From Aquiluna sp. (GTDB lineage: Bacteria > Actinomycetota > Actinomycetes > Actinomycetales > Microbacteriaceae), in NCBI GenBank assembly GCA_018402685.1, contig JAGYIJ010000002.1:496001-560000 (forward strand): DNA of 64,000 nucleotides. Reading direction: 5' to 3'. This document shows, piece after piece, positions 30,305 to 39,646 of the stretch. Position numbers and translations under genes: made by a program. How positions within the stretch are numbered: position 1 is the first letter of the stretch; each line of letters starts with the position of its first letter. The notes under the pieces were generated by a model. That model searched no databases, was not told the origin of the DNA, and saw nothing but the letters and a program-made list of their open reading frames with translations.

Positions 30305-30830
30305 GGCAGTTTTTGGCGTTGTAATTTCCAACACGTGGTCGATTGCCAATTCAATTAGCACGGGCAGCTCTTTGCGCTCGAGTGCTAGAGAAGTTTTGCA
30401 ACACGAAATCGCTCACTGACATTTGGCCATCCGGTCTTCCAATGCCAAAGCGCAGCCGGTGATAGCCGCTGCCACACTTTGCCGTGATGTCTCTAAGGCC
30501 GTTGTGGCCGGCGTGACCGCCATCAAACTTCTTTCTTAGTTCCCCAAATTCGATGTCTAACTCGTCGTGAATGACAACTAAGCGCTCTAAGGGAATTGAA
30601 TGAAACTGCAAAAGCTTTTGAACTGGAGATCCGGATAGGTTCATAAAGCCCTGGCTCTTGGCCAGGATGAGCTTTTGGGGAGGTGTTGAATACTCAGCAA
30701 CCAGGCTGCCGGTCTTGTGAGATTTGAATTTCAGGTTTTGCTTTTCGGCTATGGCATCCAGCACTTGCTGGCCGATGTTGTGGCGGTTGGATGCATAGTT
30801 GGGCCCGGGATTACCGAGCCCAACTATCAA
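30302..30830 (-). CDS. pth: peptidyl-tRNA hydrolase, frameshifted
   Basis: Pth recycles peptidyl-tRNA released from ribosomes. IVGLGNPGPNYASNRHNIG carries the catalytic His, and HDELDIEFGELRKK and GHAGHNGLRDI are family motifs. As sequenced it ends early at 30351, but dropping one base near 30380 turns SSTRAQR into SSTERKELPVLIELAID and the frame runs to TAA 30302-30304, giving 175 residues. The likely start is TTG 30830, 7 bp after rplY; ATG 30902 would overlap rplY by 65 bp. Confidence 0.88.
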
Positions 30831-30837
30831 CCAGGTA

Positions 30838-31455
30838 TTACTCTGCGTCAGCGGCTGGTTCTTCTGCGGTTTCTTCAGCAGCTTCTTCAGAAGTTGTCTC
30901 ATCTTCAGCGACTCCCGCTCTGGTCTCTACGACCGAAGCTACCAGCTCGGATGGCTCCAGCTCTGGCTTTACGCCCTCAGGGATAATCAGGTCTGAGACC
31001 AAGTAGTGGTGTCCAGCCTCGTTCTCCTTGGAGATGTGAAGCTCAACGAAGTTAGGAATGTTGGTGGCCTCGGCCTCGACCTTGACGGTCTTGTGCTCAA
31101 GATCCACAACGGTTCCACCCATTGGCTCACCAATGACGTGAACTGGAACCTCAACGTGGACCTTCTCGCCCTTGCGAACCTCAACTAGATCAACGTGCTC
31201 AATGATTTGAGTCACTGGGTCCTTGGCAGCACTCTTCACCAGAACCAACTCTTCCTTGCCGGAAACGTTCAGCGCCAAAAGCGCGTTCTTGGTTCTAAGC
31301 GCTAGCGCAACCTCGTGGGCTGGAAGGTGAATGTGACGGGTGGCATTTCCGTGGCCGTAGATAACGGCAGGGGTGCGGCCGACGGCGCGAAGCTTGCGAG
31401 CTGCGCCCTTGCCGAAGCTCTCGCGAACCTCTGCAGCCATTTTGTTCTCTGACAT
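30838..31455 (-). CDS. rplY: 50S ribosomal protein L25/general stress protein Ctc
   Basis: This 205-residue long-form L25 binds 5S rRNA. The N-terminal domain is recognisable (KGAARKLRAVGRTPAVIYGHG), followed by the Ctc C-terminal beta domain (VHVEVPVHVIGEPMGG). The last 40 residues are an acidic Ala/Glu-rich tail common in actinobacterial L25. A folded-looking leader lies upstream, and pth follows within 7 bp. Confidence 0.93.
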   Translation of the reverse strand: MSENKMAAEVRESFGKGAARKLRAVGRTPAVIYGHGNATRHIHLPAHEVALALRTKNALLALNVSGKEELVLVKSAAKDPVTQIIEHVDLVEVRKGEKVHVEVPVHVIGEPMGGTVVDLEHKTVKVEAEATNIPNFVELHISKENEAGHHYLVSDLIIPEGVKPELEPSELVASVVETRAGVAEDETTSEEAAEETAEEPAADAE

Positions 31456-31473
31456 TTTTTCCTCTTCATAGAT

Positions 31474-31525
31474 GGCGAGGAGAAAAGACCCCGTCGATTA
31501 CGGATGTTTTTTCACATCCCTCGCC
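31474..31525 (-). promoter_or_regulatory. nested inverted repeats in the rplY leader
   Basis: An outer pair (GGCGAG 31474-31479 with CTCGCC 31520-31525) encloses an inner hairpin (GGATGT 31502-31507, 6-nt loop, ACATCC 31514-31519). The element begins about 20 nt before the rplY start. It may be an autoregulatory leader or a terminator-like structure. No long U-tract follows on the minus strand. Confidence 0.45.
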
Positions 31526-31552
31526 GCTGAACGACCCATAGCCTAGCTGACA

Positions 31553-32752
31553 CTACCGAAGCTTGGAAAGCCCCCAGCGCAAAATCATCGCCAACACCAA
31601 AACCGCTAGGCCCAAAATCAGTCCATCCAACGGCACAGAAAAGGCCAACACCAAACAGAGCAAGAGCCCAAATATGTTCCAGACCTTGGACCTTTTCGCC
31701 TCAACCGCCGGCTGGCGATAACCAGCCAGGTTGGCAATTGCGTAGTAAACCAAAATCGCAAACGAGGACAATCCAATAGTTAGCGTGAATGAACCCGATG
31801 CCGCTAGGACAATGGCAATCAGTGCGATGAAGGACTCTGCCAACCAGGGTGTGCCGTTGCGGGACCTCGTGGCTAACGCTCTTGGCAGTTCGCCGTCCTC
31901 GGCCATGGTGGCTGCGGTGCGGCTCATGCCGGCCAACAATGCAAGTAACGAACCAAGCGCGGCAACAGCTGCAAAAACAAACACAAACGATGCCGTGCCA
32001 AAAGACACCGCAGCCAAATCCGCAAGCGGAGTCACAGAACCCACCACTAAGGCTCCAAGGCGGTTTTCCACCACCCAACCAAGAGATAGGTAGATCACAA
32101 AAACAATCCCGAGCGAAATGATGATTGCCCTTGGGACAGCAACTCGAGAGTCCTTCACCTCGTCACCCAAGGTCGCGACCCTGGCATAGCCAGCAAAGGC
32201 AAAAAAGAACAGGCTGGCCGCGGTCAAAACACCAATGCCAGTGGGTGATTCCAATGGCACATTCGTCGCTGGTGCAAACAGTGCGGCAACCACCAAAACC
32301 AGCAAAAAGGCGATCGTGATGCCAGCAAGAATCTTGGAGCCAAAAGCCGTTCTATTGACTCCCAGAATGTTGATAACCGCCATCACGATGATCGCCAAGC
32401 TCGCGGTCACTATCTCAAAGCCCGGGGTGAGGTAGCTGGCAAACACCAGAGCAATGGCTGCAGCAGAACCGATTTTCCCAATCAGGAACGCCGCTCCCGC
32501 CAAGAACCCCCAATTGTTTGAGAGGTAGTGCCGACCATAGGCATAGGTGCCACCGGGCCTTGAAACCACTGAGGCTAATTGAGCAATCGTGCTCGCATTT
32601 AGGTAGGCAACAATCGCAGCCAGCACGATTGCGAATTGAAGCCAGCTGCCAGCCAAAAGCGCAGCTGGTCCAAAGACCACGAAGACACCGGCGCCGAGCA
32701 TGGCCGCTAAGCCAATAAAGACAGCGTCTAGCTGGCTAAGTTGCTGCTTCAA
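31553..32752 (-). CDS. APC family amino acid permease
   Basis: The 399-residue protein has about 11-12 hydrophobic segments. The first is preceded by QQLSQLDAVFIGLAAMLGAGVFVVFG, with the APC helix-1 GAG substrate motif, and SRPGGTYAYGRHYL follows helix 2. The substrate is probably an amino acid or polyamine; specificity cannot be read. The start is TTG 32752, 8 bp after prs, so it probably belongs to the glmU-prs transcript. Confidence 0.85.
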   Translation of the reverse strand: MKQQLSQLDAVFIGLAAMLGAGVFVVFGPAALLAGSWLQFAIVLAAIVAYLNASTIAQLASVVSRPGGTYAYGRHYLSNNWGFLAGAAFLIGKIGSAAAIALVFASYLTPGFEIVTASLAIIVMAVINILGVNRTAFGSKILAGITIAFLLVLVVAALFAPATNVPLESPTGIGVLTAASLFFFAFAGYARVATLGDEVKDSRVAVPRAIIISLGIVFVIYLSLGWVVENRLGALVVGSVTPLADLAAVSFGTASFVFVFAAVAALGSLLALLAGMSRTAATMAEDGELPRALATRSRNGTPWLAESFIALIAIVLAASGSFTLTIGLSSFAILVYYAIANLAGYRQPAVEAKRSKVWNIFGLLLCLVLAFSVPLDGLILGLAVLVLAMILRWGLSKLR

Positions 32753-32760
32753 GGTGTTTT

Positions 32761-33738
32761 TTAGGCGTGGCCAGGGAACAGGGAGTTGACTGAATCGTCA
32801 TAGAAGACCGCAGCGATTGCCTTGGCAATCAGTGGTGCAATTGACAGCACGGTCAAGCTCTCAAACTCCTTCTCGGGAGTAATTGGCAAGGTGTTGGTAA
32901 CAACAACCGAGTCAATGACGGGATCCGATAGGCGTTCAACAGCTGGGTTGGAGAACACTGGGTGGGTGGCAGCAACAATCACTCTCGCCGCGCCATTTGC
33001 CTTTAGAGCCTTGGCGGCAGCCAAGATGGTGCCACCGGTGTCGATCATGTCGTCCACCAAGAGGCAGTCGCGACCAGACACATCACCAACGATCTCGTTC
33101 ACCTGAACCTGGTTTGGCTTATCTGGATCGCGACGCTTGTGGACAATGGCCAGCGGGGTTGCAAGCCGGTCTGCCCAGATATCAGCGACTCGAACTCGAC
33201 CCGAGTCTGGCGAAACGACAGTTAGGTTCTCGGTTCCAAAGGTTGATGCCACGTGGTCTGCCAATAGCGGCAGTGCCCAGAGGTGATCCACTGGTCCATC
33301 GAAGAAGCCCTGAATCTGTGGGGTGTGAAGATCCACCGACATCAGCCTGGAAGCTCCTGCGGTGCGATAGAGGTCGGTGACTAATCTTGCCGAGATTGGC
33401 TCACGGCCCTTGTGCTTCTTGTCTTGGCGAGCGTAGGGGAAAAACGGAGAAACCACGGTGATGCGCTTTGCGCTAGCTCGCTTCATGGCATCAACCATCA
33501 ACAGCTGCTCCATGAGCCAGTGGTTGATTGGTTGCGGGTGTGCCTGAATGATGAAGGCGTCAACGCCACGAACGCTTCGTTCGTAGCGGACAAAGGTCTC
33601 GCCATTTGCAAAGTCATAGGCGGTCATTGGGACCAGGTCGGTGTTGAGGATCTCGGCAACCTCTTGGGCCAGGGCCTGGTGGGCCCTTCCAGAGGCGATT
33701 ACCAGTTGTTTGCTTGCGGCCTTTTCAATTGCCAACAT
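32761..33738 (-). CDS. prs: ribose-phosphate pyrophosphokinase
   Basis: The 325-residue PRPP synthase supplies nucleotide, histidine and tryptophan synthesis. The signature VSPFFPYARQDKKHKGREPI, the ribose-5-phosphate loop DDMIDTGGT and the regulatory-flap region are intact. ATG 33738 abuts the glmU stop codon, as in many Actinobacteria and Firmicutes. Confidence 0.96.
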   Translation of the reverse strand: MLAIEKAASKQLVIASGRAHQALAQEVAEILNTDLVPMTAYDFANGETFVRYERSVRGVDAFIIQAHPQPINHWLMEQLLMVDAMKRASAKRITVVSPFFPYARQDKKHKGREPISARLVTDLYRTAGASRLMSVDLHTPQIQGFFDGPVDHLWALPLLADHVASTFGTENLTVVSPDSGRVRVADIWADRLATPLAIVHKRRDPDKPNQVQVNEIVGDVSGRDCLLVDDMIDTGGTILAAAKALKANGAARVIVAATHPVFSNPAVERLSDPVIDSVVVTNTLPITPEKEFESLTVLSIAPLIAKAIAAVFYDDSVNSLFPGHA

Positions 33739-35154
33739 CTACTCCGTTATCTCGCTTGCCGCCTTCGCCGAAGCCGAACCCGGTCTTTGCTCCAGTACCC
33801 AGCCCGCCATATTCTTCTGCGGGCTAGGGTTCAATGCTAACGCTCCCGGCTCGACATTTCGGCGGATTGTTGAACCTGCTGCCGTATAGGCACCAGCACC
33901 AATAGAAACTGGTGCCACAAACACATTTCCACTGCCGGTTCTGGCGTGTGGACCGACCTCGGTGCGGTGCTTATTCACGCCGTCGTAGTTAGCAAAAATA
34001 GTTCCCGCACCAATGTTTGCACCCTCGCCAATGGTGGCATCGCCGACATATGAAAGGTGTGGCACCTTCGCACCGCGCCCGATCTTGGCGTTCTTGGTTT
34101 CAACAAAGGCGCCGATCTTGCCATCGGCACCAAGTTCGGTTCCGGGCCTCAGGTAGGCGAAAGGACCAACGGTTGCGCCGTCTAAAACCCGGGCACTGTC
34201 TCCCTGGGTCCTAGAGATCTTTGCGTTCTCACCGACTTCAACATCGCGCAGCGTGGTGTCGGGGCCAATCGCCGCTCCAACTCCAACTCGGGTGAGACCG
34301 TGCAGTCTGGTAGATGGCAGCAATGTGACATCTTGACCAAGCTGCACCGTGACATCAATCCAGGTTGAGTGCGGCTCCTGAATCGTCACGCCCGCCAGCT
34401 GCCAGGCGCGAACGATTCTCGCGTTCAACTCTGTTGCGATTTCACCAAGTTGCGCTCTGTCATTTACGCCTGCAACCAAGTAAGGATCAAGAATCTGCTG
34501 GGCATGGACCTTTTGCCCACTTGCAAGCATCAGGCCGACAACGTCGGTCAGATACTTTTCACCTTGCGCGTTATCCATGCCAACTTTGGTCAGGGCTGAG
34601 CGAAGAGCCTTGGCATCAAAGACATAGACCCCGGCGTTCACCTCGGTGATCTCGAGCTGTGCAGCGCTGGCATCTTTTTGCTCGACGATGCCCTGAAGCT
34701 CAGAGTTCTTTACTCTGAGGATTCGGCCATAGCCATTGGGGTTATCTAAGACCACCGAGATCAATGACCCCTGAGATCCGAGCTCCTGGTGATTTTGAAC
34801 CAGTTGCGAGATGCTCTCGACATCCAGTAGCGGAACATCCCCCGAGAGAATCAAAACGTCACCGTCAAAATCACCAAGTGCCTCTAGAGCCTGCTCCGCA
34901 GCTCTTCCGGTACCGGGAATCTCATCCTGGGTGACGACCTCCGTCTTTGGAAAATGAGCGAGAACGTAGTTCTCAATTTGCTCTTTTTCGTGTCTCAAGA
35001 CAACAGCAACCTTGCTTGGTTTCAGTGAGTGTGCGGTTGCCAGAACATGACCAATCATCGGGATGCCTGCAATTTCATGCAGCACCTTGGGGGTTGCAGA
35101 TTTCATTCTGGTTCCCTGGCCTGCGGCCAGCACCACCACTGCTAATTCTCGCAA
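33739..35154 (-). CDS. glmU: bifunctional GlmU (GlcNAc-1-P uridyltransferase/acetyltransferase)
   Basis: The 471-residue enzyme makes UDP-GlcNAc for peptidoglycan. The N-terminal pyrophosphorylase has LAAGQGTRMKSATPKVLHEIAG; the C-terminal left-handed beta-helix acetyltransferase has hexapeptide repeats, VPHLSYVGDATIGEGANIG and GSGNVFVAPVSIG. The start is TTG 35154 with AAAGGGG upstream. tRNA-Gln lies just upstream on the same strand. Confidence 0.95.
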   Translation of the reverse strand: MRELAVVVLAAGQGTRMKSATPKVLHEIAGIPMIGHVLATAHSLKPSKVAVVLRHEKEQIENYVLAHFPKTEVVTQDEIPGTGRAAEQALEALGDFDGDVLILSGDVPLLDVESISQLVQNHQELGSQGSLISVVLDNPNGYGRILRVKNSELQGIVEQKDASAAQLEITEVNAGVYVFDAKALRSALTKVGMDNAQGEKYLTDVVGLMLASGQKVHAQQILDPYLVAGVNDRAQLGEIATELNARIVRAWQLAGVTIQEPHSTWIDVTVQLGQDVTLLPSTRLHGLTRVGVGAAIGPDTTLRDVEVGENAKISRTQGDSARVLDGATVGPFAYLRPGTELGADGKIGAFVETKNAKIGRGAKVPHLSYVGDATIGEGANIGAGTIFANYDGVNKHRTEVGPHARTGSGNVFVAPVSIGAGAYTAAGSTIRRNVEPGALALNPSPQKNMAGWVLEQRPGSASAKAASEITE

Positions 35155-35178
35155 TGTACCCCTTTGTCTTAGAGCTAG

Positions 35179-35250
35179 CTCCGCCCCTAGGATTCGAACC
35201 TAGACCGGACGCCTCCAAAGAGCGCCGTGCTGCCGTTACACCAGAGCGGA
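35179..35250 (-). tRNA. tRNA-Gln (UUG)
   Basis: The 72-nt cloverleaf has acceptor TCCGCTC/GGGCGGA, D-stem GTGT/GCAC, anticodon loop CTTTGGA (TTG), T-arm CTAGG-TTCGAAT-CCTAG and discriminator G. No CCA is encoded. Anticodon UUG reads CAA. Confidence 0.95.
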
Positions 35251-35292
35251 ATGAGGCCAATTCACCTCGGCGACAAGTCTGCCAGAGATTGG

Positions 35293-37071
35293 CTAGCCTT
35301 GCAGTCTGTGTTGCGCATCTAGCCAATCAAGTTCTAGTTGATCGATCTCTGCGCTCAGCGCTGCAAGCTTTTCACCGTGCTGAATTAGCCCCTGATAATC
35401 GCTCTGGTCAAATGTTGCCAGTGTTCGTTCCAGCTCGCTCTTTTCGAGATTGCGCTTTTCTAACATCCGCTCAATGCGTGCTAAATCCTTTTCGAGGTTT
35501 CTCTTTTCAGCCCCAGATAGGGAACTGGTGTTGGCCTTAGTCACATCGATTGCCGGCGCATCCAGTTGCGCGCGCAGTTTTAGGTATTGATCCACGCCAC
35601 CGGTTAGGTGGCGGATCTTGCCATCGCCCAAAATCGCATATTGGTCGTCAGTGATTCGCTCCAAAAGATATCTATCGTGACTAATGACAATTAGGTTCCC
35701 GGGCCAAGAATCCAAGAGATCCTCAATGGCTGCAAGCATGTCGGTGTCTAAGTCATTTGTTGGCTCGTCCAGAATCAACACGTTTGGTTCGGTGAAAAGC
35801 AACCTAAGTAGCTGGAAGCGTCGTCTTTGACCCCCGGAGAGATCTCGAATCGGAGTTTGCAATTGGGGCGAATCAAAACCAAGCTGCTCCAACAATTGGC
35901 CAGTTCCAAGCTCTTTCTTGCCAACCGTGAAGGTCTTCTTCTCATCGGCCACCATGCTGAAGATTCGCTCATCGCCATACTTATCAAGCTCGTGAACATC
36001 TTGGCTCAAGGTCGCAAACCGCACCGTCTTGCCCGATTTGACTCTGCCCGCACTTGGTTGAAGCGCTCCAGTTATTAGCTTTACCAAGGTGGTCTTCCCA
36101 GCACCATTGGCCCCAACAAAACCAATGCGATCCCCCGGACCCATGCGCAAGGTGACATCGTCAAAGATCTCTTTGCCATCGGGGGTCTGGTAGCTAACAG
36201 ACTCGATGTCGACAACGTCCTTACCCAACCTCGCACTTGCCAACTGCGAGAGCTCGATGGGGTTCCTCGGAGGAGGATCATTACCAATCATTTGCAAAGC
36301 TGCATCAATCCTGAACTTTGGTTTTGCGGTTCTAGCAGGTGCACCGCGACCTAGCCAGGCCAGCTCTTTTCTCAATAAATTCTGTCTTCTGGATTCAATA
36401 GCTGCTGCCTGGCGGTCCCGCTCAGCGCGCTGTTGAATGTATGCGGCATAGCCACCCTCAAACGCCTCGATCTTGCCGTTGAATACTTCCCAGGTGTAGT
36501 TGCAAACAGCATCCAAAAACCAGCGATCGTGAGTCACGACCATCAGTCCACCCGAGTTTTTACCCCAGCGATTATTGAGATGGTTGGCAAGCCATGCCAC
36601 CCCATCAACATCAAGGTGGTTAGTTGGTTCATCCAGTGCGATGACGTCGTATTCGCCTGCCAACAAAGCCGCCAGCGCCACCCTGCGGCGCTGGCCTCCC
36701 GATAACGAACCAACGCTTTGGTTCCAATCCAGATCGGCAACCAAACCCTTTAGAACATCTCGAATCTTTGCATCCGATGCCCACTCATACTCTGGCCTGT
36801 CCCCCACGACCGCCATCGCGACGCTCAGCTCAGAGTCGATCTCGTCAACCTGAGTCAAGACTCCAACCTGCAAATTGCCTCGCCAGGTGATGCGACCAAC
36901 ATTTGGAACCAGCTGTTTGGTGAGGATCTTCATCAGAGTCGATTTGCCATCACCGTTTCTACCCACGATGCCGATTCGATCACCCTCGTTTAGCCCAACG
37001 GTGACAGAAGAGAAAACCTCTTTGGTTGGAAACTCATGGGTGATCTCATCGCCACCCAGTAGATGCGCCAC
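35293..37071 (-). CDS. ABC-F family ATPase (Uup-like)
   Basis: The 592-residue protein has two ABC domains without membrane segments: Walker A GRNGDGKST and GANGAGKTT, signatures SLSGGQRRR and DLSGGQRRR, Walker B VIALDEPTNHLD and VLILDEPTNDLD. A C-terminal coiled coil (about 510-590) is typical of Uup. ABC-F proteins act on ribosomes; Uup-type members are linked to DNA and translation stress. The start GTG 37071 overlaps the TAG of ispE in the restored frame (TAGTG). Confidence 0.93.
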   Translation of the reverse strand: MAHLLGGDEITHEFPTKEVFSSVTVGLNEGDRIGIVGRNGDGKSTLMKILTKQLVPNVGRITWRGNLQVGVLTQVDEIDSELSVAMAVVGDRPEYEWASDAKIRDVLKGLVADLDWNQSVGSLSGGQRRRVALAALLAGEYDVIALDEPTNHLDVDGVAWLANHLNNRWGKNSGGLMVVTHDRWFLDAVCNYTWEVFNGKIEAFEGGYAAYIQQRAERDRQAAAIESRRQNLLRKELAWLGRGAPARTAKPKFRIDAALQMIGNDPPPRNPIELSQLASARLGKDVVDIESVSYQTPDGKEIFDDVTLRMGPGDRIGFVGANGAGKTTLVKLITGALQPSAGRVKSGKTVRFATLSQDVHELDKYGDERIFSMVADEKKTFTVGKKELGTGQLLEQLGFDSPQLQTPIRDLSGGQRRRFQLLRLLFTEPNVLILDEPTNDLDTDMLAAIEDLLDSWPGNLIVISHDRYLLERITDDQYAILGDGKIRHLTGGVDQYLKLRAQLDAPAIDVTKANTSSLSGAEKRNLEKDLARIERMLEKRNLEKSELERTLATFDQSDYQGLIQHGEKLAALSAEIDQLELDWLDAQHRLQG

Positions 37072-37938
37072 TAGATAAGCTCCGCACCCTGGTCGCCAAA
37101 CCGGGTAATCAGGGTTTCAAGACCCAGCGTCTTGATACTCCTTCTGCCAACCCGTTAGCTCCATAAGGTCCTCACTCAACAAATAGAGCGTTGGACCAGA
37201 CCCCGAGAGCTTTGCCACGCCTGGAACCAAGTTCATGAGCTCTAGAAGATCGGGGCGCAATTCAAGAGCAGGGACCAAAAGTGAATTTCTTCCCGCAAGG
37301 TCAAGATTGAAACCGGTTTGGAAATCGGCCCTATTGGCAATCAGGTCGCCTTCAGGAAAGCTTTTGTCAAAGACCTCGAATACCTCTTTGGTGCCAAGAC
37401 CGGGTTGCGAGAAAACCAAAAGCACATGCTGCGTCCTGAGCTTTGGCAAAGGCTGCAGGTCGATGCCGGAGCCGGTGCCCAATGCTGTTCCACCAAGAAG
37501 TGCAAATGGCACATCGGCTCCAAGCTCAGCTGCGACCTTTGCAAGCTGGCTTTTCTCAAGGCCCAAACACCAGGCTTCGTTTAAAGCCACCAGCGCAGCA
37601 GCGGCGTCGGCGCTGCCTCCAGCGACACCGCCGGCTGCCGGCACGCGCTTATGAATCTTGAAGTGCATTGGTTGCGGGTTCTCGATACCAACCGATTTGG
37701 CTAGTGCTTTGGCCGCTTTGATCACCAAGTTAGATTCATCGGTTGGGACCAGCTGCAATTGTTCTGCCGAGATATCCCCTGAGACGCTTATGGTCCAATC
37801 AGTTGCCGGTTCAACCATCACCTCTTCAAAGAGGTCTAGCGATTGGTAGGTGCTCAGAACATCGTGATATCCATCGGGGCGTTTTTTACCAACCTCAAAA
37901 AAGAGGTTGATCTTGGCTGGTGCCTTTGCGCCAATCAC
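37071..37938 (-). CDS. ispE: 4-diphosphocytidyl-2-C-methyl-D-erythritol kinase, frameshifted
   Basis: IspE is the GHMP kinase of the MEP pathway. Motif 1 is APAKINLFFEVGKKRPDGYH, the ATP loop VPAAGGVAGGSADAAAAL, and motif 3 KLSGSGPTLY. As sequenced it stops at 37117, but skipping one base near 37127-37132 gives a C-terminus containing KTLGLETLITRFGDQGAELI and a TAG at 37071-37073 that overlaps the next gene's GTG, a natural coupling. The restored length is 288. The start overlaps rsmA by 4 bp. Confidence 0.9.
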
Positions 37939-38750
37939 TTCTTGCTCGCAATCTTTATAAAGTCCTCAATGTTTAGCTCTTCAGCTCGTTGCGATGGTGA
38001 GATGCCAGCTGCTAGCAAGATCTCTTCGGCTTTGGCGGGAGTTCCCGCCCAGCCACCAAGGGCTTGCCTCAAGGTCTTGCGCCTCATTCCAAACCCGGCA
38101 TCGATTGCACTAAAGACGACCTTGCGGTCATCGAAGTTTTTTCTGGTGCGCTCAAAATAAACCAGAGCGCTGTCCACGCCAGGGATCGGCCAGAAGATGC
38201 TTCTTGGGACATTTCCTGCCAGTCTGGCAGGTCCGTAGTAGGCGAGCTTCAGGCTCGGTGCTCCGTAGTCCTTCGAGCCAGGGCTCGCCGCTAGCCGGTG
38301 CGCTACCTCCGCCTGCACCATCACCAGACCCTTGTTGATGGTTGGAAACTGCTCCATGAAGTGCAAAAGAACCGGCACCGAGATGTTGTAGGGCAGGTTT
38401 GCCACCAGCGCCGTAGGCGCTGAGGGCAGCTCTGTCACTCTGAGCGCATCTGCAACCACAAGTTCTAGCTCCGCACCTGGTTTGTGCTTTGCGATGGTCT
38501 CGGGTAACTGCTGCGCCAATCTCTCGTCGACCTCGACCGCAATCACCTTGGGTGCAACCTCTAATAGCCCCAGCGTGAGAGAGCCAAGACCCGGGCCAAT
38601 CTCTACCGGCACATCCTCGCTCGTGAGGTGCGCGGCAGCGACAATGCGGTGGATGGTGTTTGGGTCAATAACAAAGTTCTGACCGAGCTTTTTGGTTGGG
38701 CGTATTTCTAGCTTCTCGGCCAGCTGCCTAATCTCTGCAGCTCCCAGCAT
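37935..38750 (-). CDS. rsmA: 16S rRNA dimethyladenosine transferase
   Basis: The 271-residue KsgA/RsmA methylates two adjacent adenosines near the 3' end of 16S rRNA. It has PTKKLGQNFVIDPNTI, the SAM motif VEIGPGLGSLT, and the catalytic NLPYN. Loss of this gene gives kasugamycin resistance in other bacteria. In many Actinobacteria an rpf gene lies between tatD and rsmA; here the two abut. Confidence 0.95.
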   Translation of the reverse strand: MLGAAEIRQLAEKLEIRPTKKLGQNFVIDPNTIHRIVAAAHLTSEDVPVEIGPGLGSLTLGLLEVAPKVIAVEVDERLAQQLPETIAKHKPGAELELVVADALRVTELPSAPTALVANLPYNISVPVLLHFMEQFPTINKGLVMVQAEVAHRLAASPGSKDYGAPSLKLAYYGPARLAGNVPRSIFWPIPGVDSALVYFERTRKNFDDRKVVFSAIDAGFGMRRKTLRQALGGWAGTPAKAEEILLAAGISPSQRAEELNIEDFIKIASKK

Positions 38751-39646
38751 TATTGAAGCCCTTCGTCCCAGGAGCCATAGACGTTTACGGTGTTCTCGTT
38801 AAGCCTTTGCGCAAGAGCCTCGATGTTTTCACCCGTTAGATCGGCCATGAACCTCAAGGTGTGGGGAACAAGGTAGGGGGCGTTTGGTCTGCCTCTAAGC
38901 GGCTCAGGAGTCAAAAAAGGAGCATCGGTCTCAATCAAGATTTGCGAGCGCGAGACCGCGAGCAGAGAGTCTCTGAGGTGCTGGTTTTTCTTAAACGTGA
39001 TGTTCCCTGCAAAAGATAGATACCAGCCCTCTTGTTTGCATATCTCAGCAAGCTCTAGGTCACCGGAGTAGCAGTGGAAGACGGTGCGCTCGGGTGCTCC
39101 GACCCGGCGCAGGGTCTTCACAACATCCTCGTGGGCATCGCGATCGTGAATCTGCAGTGCCAGATCGAACTCCTTGGCGATCGCGATGTGCTCTTCAAAG
39201 GAGTGCAGTTGCAGAGCTAGTTCGTCTTGACCCTCGGTCCTAAAAAAGTCCAGTCCGGTTTCGCCAACTGCTCTGACCCTGGGTTTACTTGCCAACTCGG
39301 CAATGCCGGCAATCGCCTCATCGAGTTTGGCTTTAGTTTCATAGAGCGGAGCTTCGTTGGGGTGAATCGCAACGGCTGCTAGCAGCATGGGTTCGCTCTT
39401 TGCGACCTCGGCAGACCAGATGCTGCTCTCTAGGGTCACTCCCACCTGAACGGCACCCAGCATGCCAACCTGGCGCATCTTTTCAACCTGTTCGCTGACG
39501 CTCAGGGGTGAATCGGAGTCGGCAATCTCGAGATGAGTGTGGTTGTCGTAGGTGCCAAGGGTTAGCGGTTCGGGCAGATCTGGATAGAGCCTGGGTTTTC
39601 GCTCCGAGCTCTCGTAGTCCTTGCGCTGGCGAATGGTTTCGGTCAT
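38750..39646 (-). CDS. tatD: TatD family Mg-dependent hydrolase
   Basis: The 298-residue TIM-barrel metal hydrolase has the N-terminal DNHTHLE metal motif, GETGLDFFR, and the C-terminal ETDAPFLTP. TatD proteins are 3'-5' exonucleases and D-aminoacyl-tRNA deacylase relatives. It overlaps metG by 4 bp and rsmA by 1 bp, part of the conserved metG-tatD-rsmA-ispE cluster. Confidence 0.92.
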   Translation of the reverse strand: MTETIRQRKDYESSERKPRLYPDLPEPLTLGTYDNHTHLEIADSDSPLSVSEQVEKMRQVGMLGAVQVGVTLESSIWSAEVAKSEPMLLAAVAIHPNEAPLYETKAKLDEAIAGIAELASKPRVRAVGETGLDFFRTEGQDELALQLHSFEEHIAIAKEFDLALQIHDRDAHEDVVKTLRRVGAPERTVFHCYSGDLELAEICKQEGWYLSFAGNITFKKNQHLRDSLLAVSRSQILIETDAPFLTPEPLRGRPNAPYLVPHTLRFMADLTGENIEALAQRLNENTVNVYGSWDEGLQ

